The notes below the pieces were generated by a model. It was not told the DNA's origin, made no database searches, and saw nothing but the letters and a program-made list of their open reading frames with translations. A stretch of DNA of 50,840 nucleotides. Source: a virus. The stretch lies in IMG/VR virus record IMGVR_UViG_3300031862_000007, positions 1 through 50,840 of that record; one strand, written 5' to 3'. Each line of letters opens with the position of its first letter. The stretch's first letter is position 1. Shown one piece after another: positions 1-7,019 of the stretch. The position numbers and the translations under genes were made by a program.

Positions 1-150
1 AGTTAAGATTAAGTTAAGATCTAATTAAGATCTAATTAAGATTAAGATTAAGTTAAGATTAAGATTAATATAATATAGATTTAGGCTAGACTTAGACTGA
101 ATCTAGATTAGGCTTAAACTGGATCTGAATTAGAAGAGGAGTCAGTTTAG

Positions 151-188
151 AAAAAAAGGGGGGGGAAACTAGTTAAACCCCCCTTTTT
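151..188. terminator. Bidirectional hairpin terminator
   Basis: A run of A and eight G is followed by a small self-complementary loop (AAACTAGTTAAA), six C and five T. The stem is A-rich on one side and T-rich on the other, so it can end transcription in both directions. It lies beyond the leftward small-gene array and would insulate the AT-rich repeat. Confidence 0.7.
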
Positions 189-374
189 CTGTCCATATTG
201 AGATTATAATTAATACATTTATTGATAAATAAGATTTAATAGGATAGAGGGACTTGCTAAGAGAGAAGAAGAGATCAATGCCTACTAGAGGAAGATCAGG
301 GGTGATATTAGTGATTATGTCAACTAGAGAGAGGTTATAAGGCAGGATTTATGGGTCGTATAATAACTATTATG

Positions 375-488
375 TCAACTACATCCCATTATTAGGAGAT
401 TCGAATAAGGGGGGGCATATGGGAACTTTCCGATTGACCCTAGGTCTATTAGTGCATCACTTGCTGGGTAAATTTTATCTTTTCTCAT
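375..488 (-). CDS. Small hypothetical protein (37 aa)
   Basis: A 37-codon ORF whose ATG follows the stop of the 89-residue gene within a few bases, continuing the tight leftward array. The product starts MRKDKIYPASDALIDLG and has no domain I recognise. The whole ORF lies in the long repeat and is identical at 42429-42542. It may be only a run-out of the operon, so confidence is low. Confidence 0.35.
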   Translation of the reverse strand: MRKDKIYPASDALIDLGSIGKFPYAPPYSNLLIMGCS

Positions 489-489
489 A

Positions 490-759
490 CTAGGTCTTTT
501 CTTCATTTGCTATAAACCTCCATATTTTCCGCAATATGGTTTCTACATCATATCGTCCGTATTTCTTTCTAAACTTTTCAAGCCCTAATTTTTGTATCTC
601 TTCTGCTGTTTTTCCTATAACATTTGCGAAAAAGGTTTTCTTTTGTAGCAATGTTTCAAAGGGTTCCTTTCTTCTTTTCGCTTCCTCTTCGAGAAATCTT
701 CTAAGGTGTTGAGGAAGGTCTTCCCAATAAAGAGGCTTGTGTTCTGGTTTATTTCTCAT
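490..759 (-). CDS. Hypothetical basic helical protein, repeat copy 1 (89 aa)
   Basis: This encodes an 89-residue, strongly charged and probably all-helical protein (starts MRNKPEHKPLYWEDLPQHL). A Trp-Glu-Asp-Leu-Pro segment is followed by basic helices ending near WRFIANEEKT. Its ATG overlaps the stop of the upstream gene (ATGA), so the two are translationally coupled. A second copy sits at 42544-42813 with one substitution (P5 becomes S). The motif TTTCTCATACTAGG flanks the gene at 481-494 and 752-765, as if it were a cassette. I do not recognise the family; the size, charge and place suggest a small early nucleic-acid-binding protein, which is inference. Confidence 0.6.
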   Translation of the reverse strand: MRNKPEHKPLYWEDLPQHLRRFLEEEAKRRKEPFETLLQKKTFFANVIGKTAEEIQKLGLEKFRKKYGRYDVETILRKIWRFIANEEKT

Positions 760-989
760 ACTAGGCTTTTATCTTCCAGAACAGTCTTTTTCTTTTTCAT
801 CTCACTGAGCAGTTTACCTGACAATTCCCAGCATAATAATTTTAGGTCATTTATGAACTTGACATGGTTGATGAACATTCTGATGTCGTCTTTATTGCCA
901 ACCAGGGTGATATGAGCGTTTTGAGGTAAGCAGTTGAGGGAGATTGTATGGAGGCCGAATCCGTCGATTGAGAATTTTTCTTTTTTCAT
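756..989 (-). CDS. Hypothetical protein, paralogue of the 1131-1340 product (77 aa)
   Basis: A 77-residue protein starting MKKEKFSIDGFGLHTISLN. Its N-terminal half resembles the neighbouring 69-residue protein: both share F-x-(x)-GF, a Leu-Pro-x-x-A turn, an N-K-x-D motif and a following hydrophobic helix. This suggests tandem duplication. It has a Lys-rich C-terminus and ends in an ATGA overlap with the 89-residue gene. A GGGAGAAAA ribosome-binding site precedes the ATG. No known family recognised. Confidence 0.55.
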   Translation of the reverse strand: MKKEKFSIDGFGLHTISLNCLPQNAHITLVGNKDDIRMFINHVKFINDLKLLCWELSGKLLSEMKKKKTVLEDKSLV

Positions 990-1008
990 TTTTCTCCCAA
1001 ACTGATTC

Positions 1009-1104
1009 TCATTTTTTCTTTCTGGGTTTTATTTTGAGCTTTACCATTTTAGGGTTTCCAACCAGCCTACCCTCAAAGTGGAACAGCGTCACATAATGGT
1101 TCAT
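1009..1104 (-). CDS. Very small basic protein (31 aa)
   Basis: A short ORF filling the gap between two array genes. The product (MNHYVTLFHFEGRLVGNP then a Lys/Arg-rich tail) has no family I recognise. The ribosome-binding site is weak. It is supported mainly by fitting the gap without overlap in a tightly packed array. Confidence 0.3.
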   Translation of the reverse strand: MNHYVTLFHFEGRLVGNPKMVKLKIKPRKKK

Positions 1105-1130
1105 ATTATTGGCTGGCTTCTTTTTATTTT

Positions 1131-1340
1131 TCAATTTGGCCTGATTATTCGTCTATCCGGCTTTGCCTTCACCATGACGAATTTCTCTGATTTTATGACT
1201 CTATCGAGGATTTGGAGGATCTCGAGGAATATCTTGGCGTCTTTTTTATTTGAGAAGAAATAGGCTTTTGATTTGGGGAGGAGGGGGGAGGTGAATATCC
1301 TGATTTTGAACCCGGCGAAACTGATGGCTTTGGGTTTCAT
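1131..1340 (-). CDS. Hypothetical small protein (69 aa)
   Basis: A 69-residue protein beginning MKPKAISFAGFKIRIFTS, with a GF motif, a Leu-Pro-Lys-Ser turn and an NKKDAKIF segment that align with the 77-residue protein two genes downstream. Its ATG overlaps the upstream stop (TAATG), which indicates coupled translation. The fold is probably alpha/beta but I recognise no named domain. Confidence 0.55.
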   Translation of the reverse strand: MKPKAISFAGFKIRIFTSPLLPKSKAYFFSNKKDAKIFLEILQILDRVIKSEKFVMVKAKPDRRIIRPN

Positions 1341-1531
1341 TAACTCGGTTCCACGAAAGCGGATATTTTCTTTTTGAGTTCGCGGATCTCACGCCGTTGT
1401 CGTCGAGTAACAAGATAGAGACGGGCGACAGAGGAGCGGGAGCGCCGGAGTTCGCGGACGACAACGAAAAGTGCCCGACGGAGCCTTTTGTCTTCATAGG
1501 GACAGCGGACAATGTCTTCTTTCACAGCCAC
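1340..1531 (-). CDS. Small Arg-rich protein with SSF-x-EP-type tail (63 aa)
   Basis: The first gene of the leftward array, starting at a GTG (a second GTG lies two codons in, where the homologue has ATG). The protein is highly basic (RSRSSVARLYLVTRRQRR) with a predicted coiled coil and ends KKISAFVEPS. A homologue at 45683-45874 is about two-thirds identical and ends KRISSFIEPN. Similar tails occur on two other small ORFs near 46.3-46.7 kb, so the C-terminus appears to be a conserved peptide. Function unknown; a nucleic-acid-binding or adaptor role is inference. Confidence 0.65.
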   Translation of the reverse strand: MAVKEDIVRCPYEDKRLRRALFVVVRELRRSRSSVARLYLVTRRQRREIRELKKKISAFVEPS

Positions 1532-1537
1532 ACTTTA

Positions 1538-1565
1538 ATCGTATCATGGAATTCCGGGGAGTCAA
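1538..1565 (-). promoter_or_regulatory. Leftward sigma70-type promoter
   Basis: Read on the minus strand there is TTGACT, a 16-base spacer and TACGAT, just upstream of the 63-residue gene. The same elements with the same spacing are kept in the diverged copy near 45.88-45.91 kb, which supports function. Confidence 0.6.
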
Positions 1566-1583
1566 TAGGGTTAGTATAAGATA

Positions 1584-1612
1584 TTGACAAGTAAAGAGTT
1601 CTAAGTGTATTT
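1584..1612 (+). promoter_or_regulatory. Rightward (late) promoter candidate
   Basis: TTGACA at 1584-1589 is followed after 17 bases by GTATTT (or TGTATT at 16). The TTGACA and the following AGTAAAGA are conserved at 45928-45941, although the surrounding sequence has diverged. It would drive the late operon starting with the gene at 1631. The -10 is weak, so an activator may be needed. Confidence 0.5.
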
Positions 1613-1630
1613 TAAGAAGTGGGAAATGGC

Positions 1631-1840
1631 ATGGGCCTAAGACGGCGATATCGGGTCTGGCGATTCAAGCGCAAAATAGGGAAACTCATCAAGTTTTTTT
1701 TGGAGTTGGACAATGCCATGAAGCATAATCATCCCAAATGGAAGAGGCAACAATTTTGGAGAGATTTCGTGAAGTCAGACGAGTTCCGCAGGGGGCTTCG
1801 GCGAAAGCTTCCCGCGCTCCTCGAGGAAGACCTAAAGTAA
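1631..1840 (+). CDS. Small basic protein upstream of terminase (69 aa)
   Basis: Encodes a 69-residue, very basic protein starting MGLRRRYRVWRFKRKIGKL. I chose the ATG at 1631 because it is the start shared with the diverged copy at 45977, where the in-frame upstream codons include a stop. The copy is broken by a TAG after 30 codons, so this is the intact version. It overlaps the start of the terminase small subunit ORF in another frame. Its place as first late gene and its charge suggest DNA binding, possibly tied to packaging or late control; this is inference. Confidence 0.55.
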   Translation: MGLRRRYRVWRFKRKIGKLIKFFLELDNAMKHNHPKWKRQQFWRDFVKSDEFRRGLRRKLPALLEEDLK

Positions 1841-2379
1841 CGGTCAGGGAATGGGGCGGGATTCCAGTCCTCTGTGGTGCGGAGAAGATTCCCCATCATA
1901 TCCGTCGCGGCAAGCGTCCCAAGCCGCCGATGGCTGAACTCGGAATCGAGAAGCTCAAGCCACAACAGAAGTTGGCGCTTCAAAATAAATTCGAGTTGGG
2001 AATGTCGAACCGTCAGGCTGCAATCCAGGCCGGTTATGAGGAAACAAATGCGAGCCGTGTTCTTCCCCGGCTCCTCCGAAGAAAACCTATAGTCGATGAA
2101 CTTGAGCGGCAGGGCGTAACTGATATAAAGATAGCCTCTGTTATCGCTGAAGGGCTGGACGCCATGCACCCGATAAAACCAGAGCAACCTGACCATCACG
2201 CCCGGGCGAAATTCGTCAGCGAGGCGAATAAGGTCAAGGACAATTATCCGCCGAAGAAAGTCGAGATCGAGGAGAAATCGACGAGAATCGTGCTGAGTGA
2301 CCGCGCCTATGAGAAATATCTTGAAGATAAGCGTATGAGGGAAGAAGAACGGCGCAAATTGATGGGCGAAAGTGAATGA
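1738..2379 (+). CDS. terS: Terminase small subunit-like protein
   Basis: Small terminase subunits bind the packaging site and hand DNA to the large subunit. Here a helix-turn-helix-like core (FELGMSNRQAAIQAGYEETN) is followed by helices and a charged C-terminus, typical of the Terminase_2-like pattern. The stop overlaps the large-subunit ATG (ATGA). The N-terminus is uncertain: the ATG at 1738 gives 213 residues but overlaps the preceding gene for 103 bases, while the ATG at 1930 gives 149 residues, a common length, with no good ribosome-binding site. The upstream part includes an AT-hook-like PRGRPK. Subunit identity rests mainly on position and HTH pattern. Confidence 0.7.
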   Translation: MEEATILERFREVRRVPQGASAKASRAPRGRPKVTVREWGGIPVLCGAEKIPHHIRRGKRPKPPMAELGIEKLKPQQKLALQNKFELGMSNRQAAIQAGYEETNASRVLPRLLRRKPIVDELERQGVTDIKIASVIAEGLDAMHPIKPEQPDHHARAKFVSEANKVKDNYPPKKVEIEEKSTRIVLSDRAYEKYLEDKRMREEERRKLMGESE

Positions 2380-3974
2380 TAGAAATTGTTGATAAGCAAG
2401 GCAAGCGGGCTGGGAGCCGCGAATCATGGATTTATGACAGCCTCCATGACCTCTGGATTCTCTGCCACGACGTTTTAAGTTTTCAGAAGGACATTGAGTA
2501 TCAAGACCTTAATTGGGTTCATAAGGCCCTGTGTGATTTTATCGATCCCAACAAGCAAGCCTATCGGCAACTTTTAGTTCTGATGGGACGGGATATGCTT
2601 AAAAGTTCAATCGGCAGGGGCATGATGATTCAATGGCTTCTCAATAAGGCTTACTACGGGATGTCGGGTGAGGCCTTTATCTACTGTGGCATCCTTGATC
2701 TTGCGAAACAGCATCTTGAGAAAATCGTTGATGAGATTCTCTACAACGAACTCATTCAATCTCTTTTTCACGGGAAAATCCCGGCCAAGGTCTCAGATCA
2801 GCGATTCAAGTGCCGGATTGACGAGGGCGAGATCGTTTGGCGCGGCAATATAAGAATAGCTACTGGCTCGCCAGAGAAGCCGATCTCTGGACGCCATTTT
2901 GAACTCGGAATGGTGGACAATCTCAACAATGAAGTCAACACCCGCACCGTAGAAATGCGGAAAAGCATAAATCGAAGTTGGCAAACGCTTGAATCGGTTT
3001 TTATTGAAAAATCACGCGAGGTCGTTTTTGAAACGACCTGGGCAATAGACGATGTTTCTGGAATCATTCTCGATCCTGAAAGCAAGTTTGATTATTCCAA
3101 GATAAAAAGAAAGCCCTGTCATGTTTTCATGTCGAACATAGGCTACAAAGTTTTTAGTTGTCCCGCCACAATGGGCGAAGGCGAGATAGGAACGCCTGTT
3201 TTCCCTGAAAAAATCGACTTAGAATATCTTGAGCGAAAACGTCGAAAGCAGGGATATTACCTTTATTCAAGGCTTTATGAGCTTCAGCCGATGGCTGATG
3301 AAGAGGTCATCATCCGGCCCGAGTGGTGGAATGTGCATTACGAAAGGCTCCCCATGCCCTTTATCCGCAATATCTGCGTTGATGCTGCCGGGTCAACGAA
3401 GAAGGGAAGTTCTTATTCCGGCCTTTCTATCGGAGAGTGGGACGCGGCGGGAACGCTCTATCTTCCCTGTGCGACCAAAAGAAAACTCTCTTTTAAGGAG
3501 CTTGAAAAGTGGATTGTTACTGAGTTTGACATGAGTGCTGAGGAGGGGCGGCCCGTTACCTGGGTTGGAATTGAAAAAGAAAAATTCGGCATGGATTTAA
3601 AAGCTCAAATAGAAAGTTATAGGTCAGATATTGTTATCACGCTTTGGGACAACCGGGGTATTCCTCGCGAAAAACGCCATGAGGACCTTGTCCCTTATTA
3701 TGAGAGCCGAAAGATTCTTGCAGGGCCGGGGCAAGTAGATTATGAGGATGAGCTGAGAACTTATTATAAGGGCAAAGACTCGAATGTCGATATCATTGAC
3801 ACGATTTGGGGCCATTTTCAGCTTCGGCTTCTTCCCACGAAACCAAAATTTCCTACTCCTTATGAAGCGACAAAAAGTCAACTTGATAAAGAAGTCGAGG
3901 AATTTGAAAAGCAGAGCGAGGGCGATATGCGTGACCGGATAAGAATTCCGAGGGGGATCGCTTTAAGGTTTTAG
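2376..3974 (+). CDS. terL: Terminase large subunit (ATPase-nuclease)
   Basis: This is the DNA-packaging motor, 532 residues. The N-terminal ATPase has an unusual Walker A region (MGRDMLKSSIGR, where gp17-type enzymes usually have R-G-x-G-K-S/T) and a Walker B-like segment (HFELGMVDNLNNE). The C-terminal RNase H-like nuclease shows three acidic positions: ICVDAAGS, GIEKEKFG and VDIIDTIW. The length suits a full-length large subunit. Translation is coupled to the small subunit. The match to the family is good overall; the altered Walker A is the odd point. Confidence 0.9.
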   Translation: MIEIVDKQGKRAGSRESWIYDSLHDLWILCHDVLSFQKDIEYQDLNWVHKALCDFIDPNKQAYRQLLVLMGRDMLKSSIGRGMMIQWLLNKAYYGMSGEAFIYCGILDLAKQHLEKIVDEILYNELIQSLFHGKIPAKVSDQRFKCRIDEGEIVWRGNIRIATGSPEKPISGRHFELGMVDNLNNEVNTRTVEMRKSINRSWQTLESVFIEKSREVVFETTWAIDDVSGIILDPESKFDYSKIKRKPCHVFMSNIGYKVFSCPATMGEGEIGTPVFPEKIDLEYLERKRRKQGYYLYSRLYELQPMADEEVIIRPEWWNVHYERLPMPFIRNICVDAAGSTKKGSSYSGLSIGEWDAAGTLYLPCATKRKLSFKELEKWIVTEFDMSAEEGRPVTWVGIEKEKFGMDLKAQIESYRSDIVITLWDNRGIPREKRHEDLVPYYESRKILAGPGQVDYEDELRTYYKGKDSNVDIIDTIWGHFQLRLLPTKPKFPTPYEATKSQLDKEVEEFEKQSEGDMRDRIRIPRGIALRF

Positions 3975-4262
3975 ATGTCAGAAGCGGCAATAAAAAAAAG
4001 ATTAAGAAGAGCTGTAGAGGCTGCCGCTGAAATTCTCGATTATCCCAAAGGTTCATACGGTATCATCATGCTGGATGGGAAAACTTTCAATATTGAGGCG
4101 ATAAGCCGTATGGAAATAAGGAAAATCAGGATAGTTCTGGACGAAATTAAAAAGAACGATGAAGAACTTGTTAAAAAGTTTCCACTTCCAGGAAACTGCA
4201 CTAAGGAGATTTGGTGTAGAAGTTCCGAAGGTGGTTTTTTTATGAAAAAAATCTCTGATTGA
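3975..4262 (+). CDS. Hypothetical protein (95 aa)
   Basis: Begins directly after the large terminase stop (TAGATG), so it is co-translated. The 95-residue product has a basic N-terminal helix (MSEAAIKKRLRRAVEAAAEI), a central strand-like part and a C-terminal region with two cysteines. I recognise no family. It may be a packaging accessory by position only. Confidence 0.6.
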   Translation: MSEAAIKKRLRRAVEAAAEILDYPKGSYGIIMLDGKTFNIEAISRMEIRKIRIVLDEIKKNDEELVKKFPLPGNCTKEIWCRSSEGGFFMKKISD

Positions 4263-4290
4263 AAATCTTGTCAATGTCTATTTCCCCCAC

Positions 4291-4351
4291 CCTTAGGTTC
4301 ACTTTTTGGTGACCCCTTAGGTTCACTTTTTGGTGACCCCTTGGGTTCACC
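4291..4351. repeat. 24-bp tandem repeat, about 2.5 units
   Basis: Two exact 24-base units starting CCTTAGGTTCAC (4291-4314 and 4315-4338) and a partial third (4339-4351). Each full unit carries an imperfect inverted repeat (GGTTCAC, T-run, GGTGACC). The ~200 bases from 4263 to 4459 otherwise hold no gene. It may be an operator array, attenuator or protein-binding site. Confidence 0.75.
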
Positions 4352-4459
4352 CCACTAAAAAACCAGGGCTTATATTCTAGGTGCATTGAAAGACTATCTG
4401 TCTGGATGGCGTTTCTTTCTCACAGCACTCGTCTTCGTCCTTTCCTCTAAGGAGAAAAA

Positions 4460-4717
4460 ATGAATCTTTGGTTTATCGCGCTTCTCGTTGTTGTCCTCAT
4501 TGATGCCGGGGTGATTTGTTTCATCACTCACAAGCATTACGAGGAGAAAAAAGAAATCTTCAACCGCTTCATGGCCGGCGACTACCGAGCCTATATGTAT
4601 TTCAAGGATGAAAACAAAGTTGTTGTGGATAACCTCAAAAAGAGACTTGAGGCCGAAAGGGAAAAAGTGGAAACGGAAGAAGAGCTGGAAAAAAAGAGAG
4701 CGGCTGAGGCGTTTTAA
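4460..4717 (+). CDS. Small membrane protein with coiled-coil tail (85 aa)
   Basis: One N-terminal membrane segment (LWFIALLVVVLIDAGVICFI) is followed by a charged helix rich in Glu, Lys and Arg, probably a coiled coil. It has a strong AAGGAGAAAAA ribosome-binding site and sits directly before the portal gene. No family recognised. It may be a late membrane-associated protein. Confidence 0.65.
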   Translation: MNLWFIALLVVVLIDAGVICFITHKHYEEKKEIFNRFMAGDYRAYMYFKDENKVVVDNLKKRLEAEREKVETEEELEKKRAAEAF

Positions 4718-4719
4718 AG

Positions 4720-6753
4720 ATGGCAGAGAAGGCAAAGGAACAGGAAAAATTCAAACCTCTCGGTCCACGTGACCTCACCGGGGACATGAAAGAGATCGTG
4801 GAGGAAACTGACTGGTATTGGCTTAATCATCCTGTCGTCGAACTCTATCATGGAGCCTGGGAAGAATATATCGCTTGGTTTGAGGGCGATCAATATTCCT
4901 ATTACAGCACAGTATTAGAGAAACTTGTAGATGTTACGCCGCTTGTGGAGCGCGAGGTCAAAAATGTTTATAACCGGATCCTCCCGATGGTTAGACAGCA
5001 GTGGGGGGAGATTCGCTATCCGCACTCTTTCTATGTCGAGCCGAACACTTCGGAGAGCGCAGACAAGAAGGCTGCGAGTATGGCCTCGGCTCTTATCGAA
5101 TACACGAATGTTCTGCGGCTTTTCAACCATAAAATAAACTACGCCAAGCTTTGGGCACTTGTTACAGGCAATGTCTTCTGGAAGGAATGGTGGAACAGGA
5201 AGCTTTACGGATTTACTGAGGGCAAGGATGGCAGGCCGATAAAAGAGCCTGGCGATGTTGATTACAATTGGGTTAATCCTTTCAATGTCCGGCCTGACCC
5301 AAATGGAAAAACGCGGGATGAGTGGCGCTGGCTCATTGAGGGCAAGCTTACGCCCAAGGCAGAGGTCGAGGAAGAGTTTGGTTTAGCGAAGGGGACTCTC
5401 CCTGCTGAAAATATCATGAGGTCGGAGATCGGACTTTTCCGACGGGCTGACCAACCCAAACCCCATGAGGAAATGATTATCAGGAAGGAAAGATGGGCAA
5501 GGCCGACGAAAAATTATCCCAAGGGTCGATTCAGTGTTATCGCGGGGGGATATCTCTGCTATGACGGCCCGAGCCCGGCGGCAGCGGATGGGGACATTCC
5601 CTATTTTCAACTCATGGGGACGATGCCGATTCTTGACGAACAGTGGGGAGACTCTTCGGTGAGGATCGGGCAAAACGCCCAGCGTCAGTTTAATCGCTTC
5701 GGTTCCATGATCGATGAGCATATTCAAAACTTTAAAGTGAAGGGCATGATCCCTAGAAATTCTATGAATTTCAGAGACAAGGTGTCCTTCTGCCGGGCCG
5801 GGGTTGACTTTGTTGAGTTCAACCCAACTGGTTACGGTAATCCTTATTTCCAGTCTCCCCCCCCGCTTCCCGAAATCATTATCCGCATGTTCCTGTTTAT
5901 GGAGAATGAGATGGAACAGGAAACATCGGTAAGAAAAACACTTCAAGGCCAGCTTCCTAAATATGCTTCCCGCGCCTCAGGTGAACTCTTCCAGGGGCTT
6001 GTCGCTCAAGACCAGAAAGTCCTCTACCCGGCCATTGAGGACCAGGAGGTGCAGTTGCAGGCCGCCATGAAATATCGGCTTGAACTCATGCAGAAGCATT
6101 ATAGCCTACCGCGAATGGTCAAAATTACGGGAAAAAATAAAGCGACTTCCATCGCCTATATCAAAGGTGCAGAGATCGCCAACAACACTGATGTCAGAAT
6201 CCGCTCCGGCGTCGCACTCATGCAGAGCATCGAGGCAAAACGGGAGGTCGTCAGCTCCATGATTCAGCAAAACCTCATTACTGACCCGAAGAAAGCACTT
6301 GAGCTTCTCGACGTGAAGGGCATTGAGGAATACATGGAAGATGAGTATGTGGATGAGCGCCAGGGCCAGCGCATCATAGAACTCTTCAAGCAGGGGAAGG
6401 CTTATATCGAGGTCCAGCCCGACGATAACCACGCCGTTCTCTATACGGTTTTCAATAACTTCCGCAAGACCGAGGAGTTTGACACATTGCCGAAGGATGC
6501 TCAGGACAAAATCCAGAAAAGGATTGATGGTCATAAGGCCTATCTGCCGGAGATCCAGAAGGCCACGCAGCTACAACCAGCCGTCACGACCCCAGCTGAG
6601 GCTGAGGTTCCCGCTGAAACTGGCGGGGCAGGACTTGGAGCAGGGGCCGGAGCCGCAGGAGCATTGGAACAGTTAAGGAAATTGCCTCCCGAGGTCGTTC
6701 AGGAGGCCATGCGGCAAGTTGCGGCTGAAAGTCAAGGTCAAGGAGCAATGTAA
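4720..6753 (+). CDS. Portal protein (podovirus type)
   Basis: A 677-residue protein between terminase and scaffold/capsid genes, the usual portal position. The size, Trp/Tyr-rich N-terminal domain, DPNGKTRDEWRW segment, long helical middle (ENEMEQETSVRKTLQGQLPKY) and Ala/Gly/Gln-rich C-terminus suit podovirus-type portals, which form the dodecameric ring for DNA passage. The stop overlaps the next start (TAATGG). Identity comes from context, length and general sequence pattern rather than a single motif. Confidence 0.8.
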   Translation: MAEKAKEQEKFKPLGPRDLTGDMKEIVEETDWYWLNHPVVELYHGAWEEYIAWFEGDQYSYYSTVLEKLVDVTPLVEREVKNVYNRILPMVRQQWGEIRYPHSFYVEPNTSESADKKAASMASALIEYTNVLRLFNHKINYAKLWALVTGNVFWKEWWNRKLYGFTEGKDGRPIKEPGDVDYNWVNPFNVRPDPNGKTRDEWRWLIEGKLTPKAEVEEEFGLAKGTLPAENIMRSEIGLFRRADQPKPHEEMIIRKERWARPTKNYPKGRFSVIAGGYLCYDGPSPAAADGDIPYFQLMGTMPILDEQWGDSSVRIGQNAQRQFNRFGSMIDEHIQNFKVKGMIPRNSMNFRDKVSFCRAGVDFVEFNPTGYGNPYFQSPPPLPEIIIRMFLFMENEMEQETSVRKTLQGQLPKYASRASGELFQGLVAQDQKVLYPAIEDQEVQLQAAMKYRLELMQKHYSLPRMVKITGKNKATSIAYIKGAEIANNTDVRIRSGVALMQSIEAKREVVSSMIQQNLITDPKKALELLDVKGIEEYMEDEYVDERQGQRIIELFKQGKAYIEVQPDDNHAVLYTVFNNFRKTEEFDTLPKDAQDKIQKRIDGHKAYLPEIQKATQLQPAVTTPAEAEVPAETGGAGLGAGAGAAGALEQLRKLPPEVVQEAMRQVAAESQGQGAM

Positions 6754-7004
6754 TGGCTAATCTTTTAAGTCTCAAGGAAGTCTCAAACGAGTTGAATTTC
6801 TCGGAAGAGGAAATCATGGAACTCGTCAGGCAGAAGAGAATCCCTTATCTCTATTTTCCGGCCAAGGACGAATATCTTTTTCCCGATACGGATGTTCGGC
6901 AGGCCCTGAGTCCACGGCCAAAGAAGGAAGAGGCGTCAGCTTTTGTGGAAAAGAAACAAAACGAGCCGGTAGTCGCAAGACGAGGCCGTCCAAAAAAAAT
7001 ATAA
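6753..7004 (+). CDS. HTH protein with AT-hook-like tail (83 aa)
   Basis: The N-terminal half (MANLLSLKEVSNELNFSEEE) matches excisionase/MerR-like winged helix-turn-helix proteins, with a recognition-helix segment EIMELVRQKRIPYL and a wing-like part. The C-terminus ends RRGRPKKI, an AT-hook-type minor-groove motif. A DNA-binding protein between portal and scaffold genes is unusual. It could regulate late genes or bind packaged DNA. Start overlaps the portal stop. Confidence 0.7.
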   Translation: MANLLSLKEVSNELNFSEEEIMELVRQKRIPYLYFPAKDEYLFPDTDVRQALSPRPKKEEASAFVEKKQNEPVVARRGRPKKI

Positions 7005-7019
7005 AAGGAGAAATTTTTC

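Larger units (their letters stand above)
1..760. repeat. Long direct repeat, copy 1
   Basis: This 760-base stretch recurs at 42055-42814; reading both copies I found one difference (G at 747, A at 42801). The first ~120 bases are AT-rich short-period repeats of the type AGATTAAGTTAAG. A GC-hairpin terminator, two small leftward ORFs and two copies of a 12-base repeat (TTATGTCAACTA at 315-326 and 370-381) follow. The left edge coincides with the window start, so the true repeat may be longer. It lies upstream of the terminase genes, where phages often carry packaging or terminal-repeat sequences. It could be a direct terminal repeat, a shared packaging/replication site, or the overlap at an assembly join. 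Confidence 0.9.

Noticed and set aside
1729-2427. 232-residue minus-strand ORF opposite the terminase small subunit
   Set aside because: It is antisense to a well-supported gene, has a low-complexity aromatic product and overlaps both neighbouring coding regions; a shadow of GC-rich codons.
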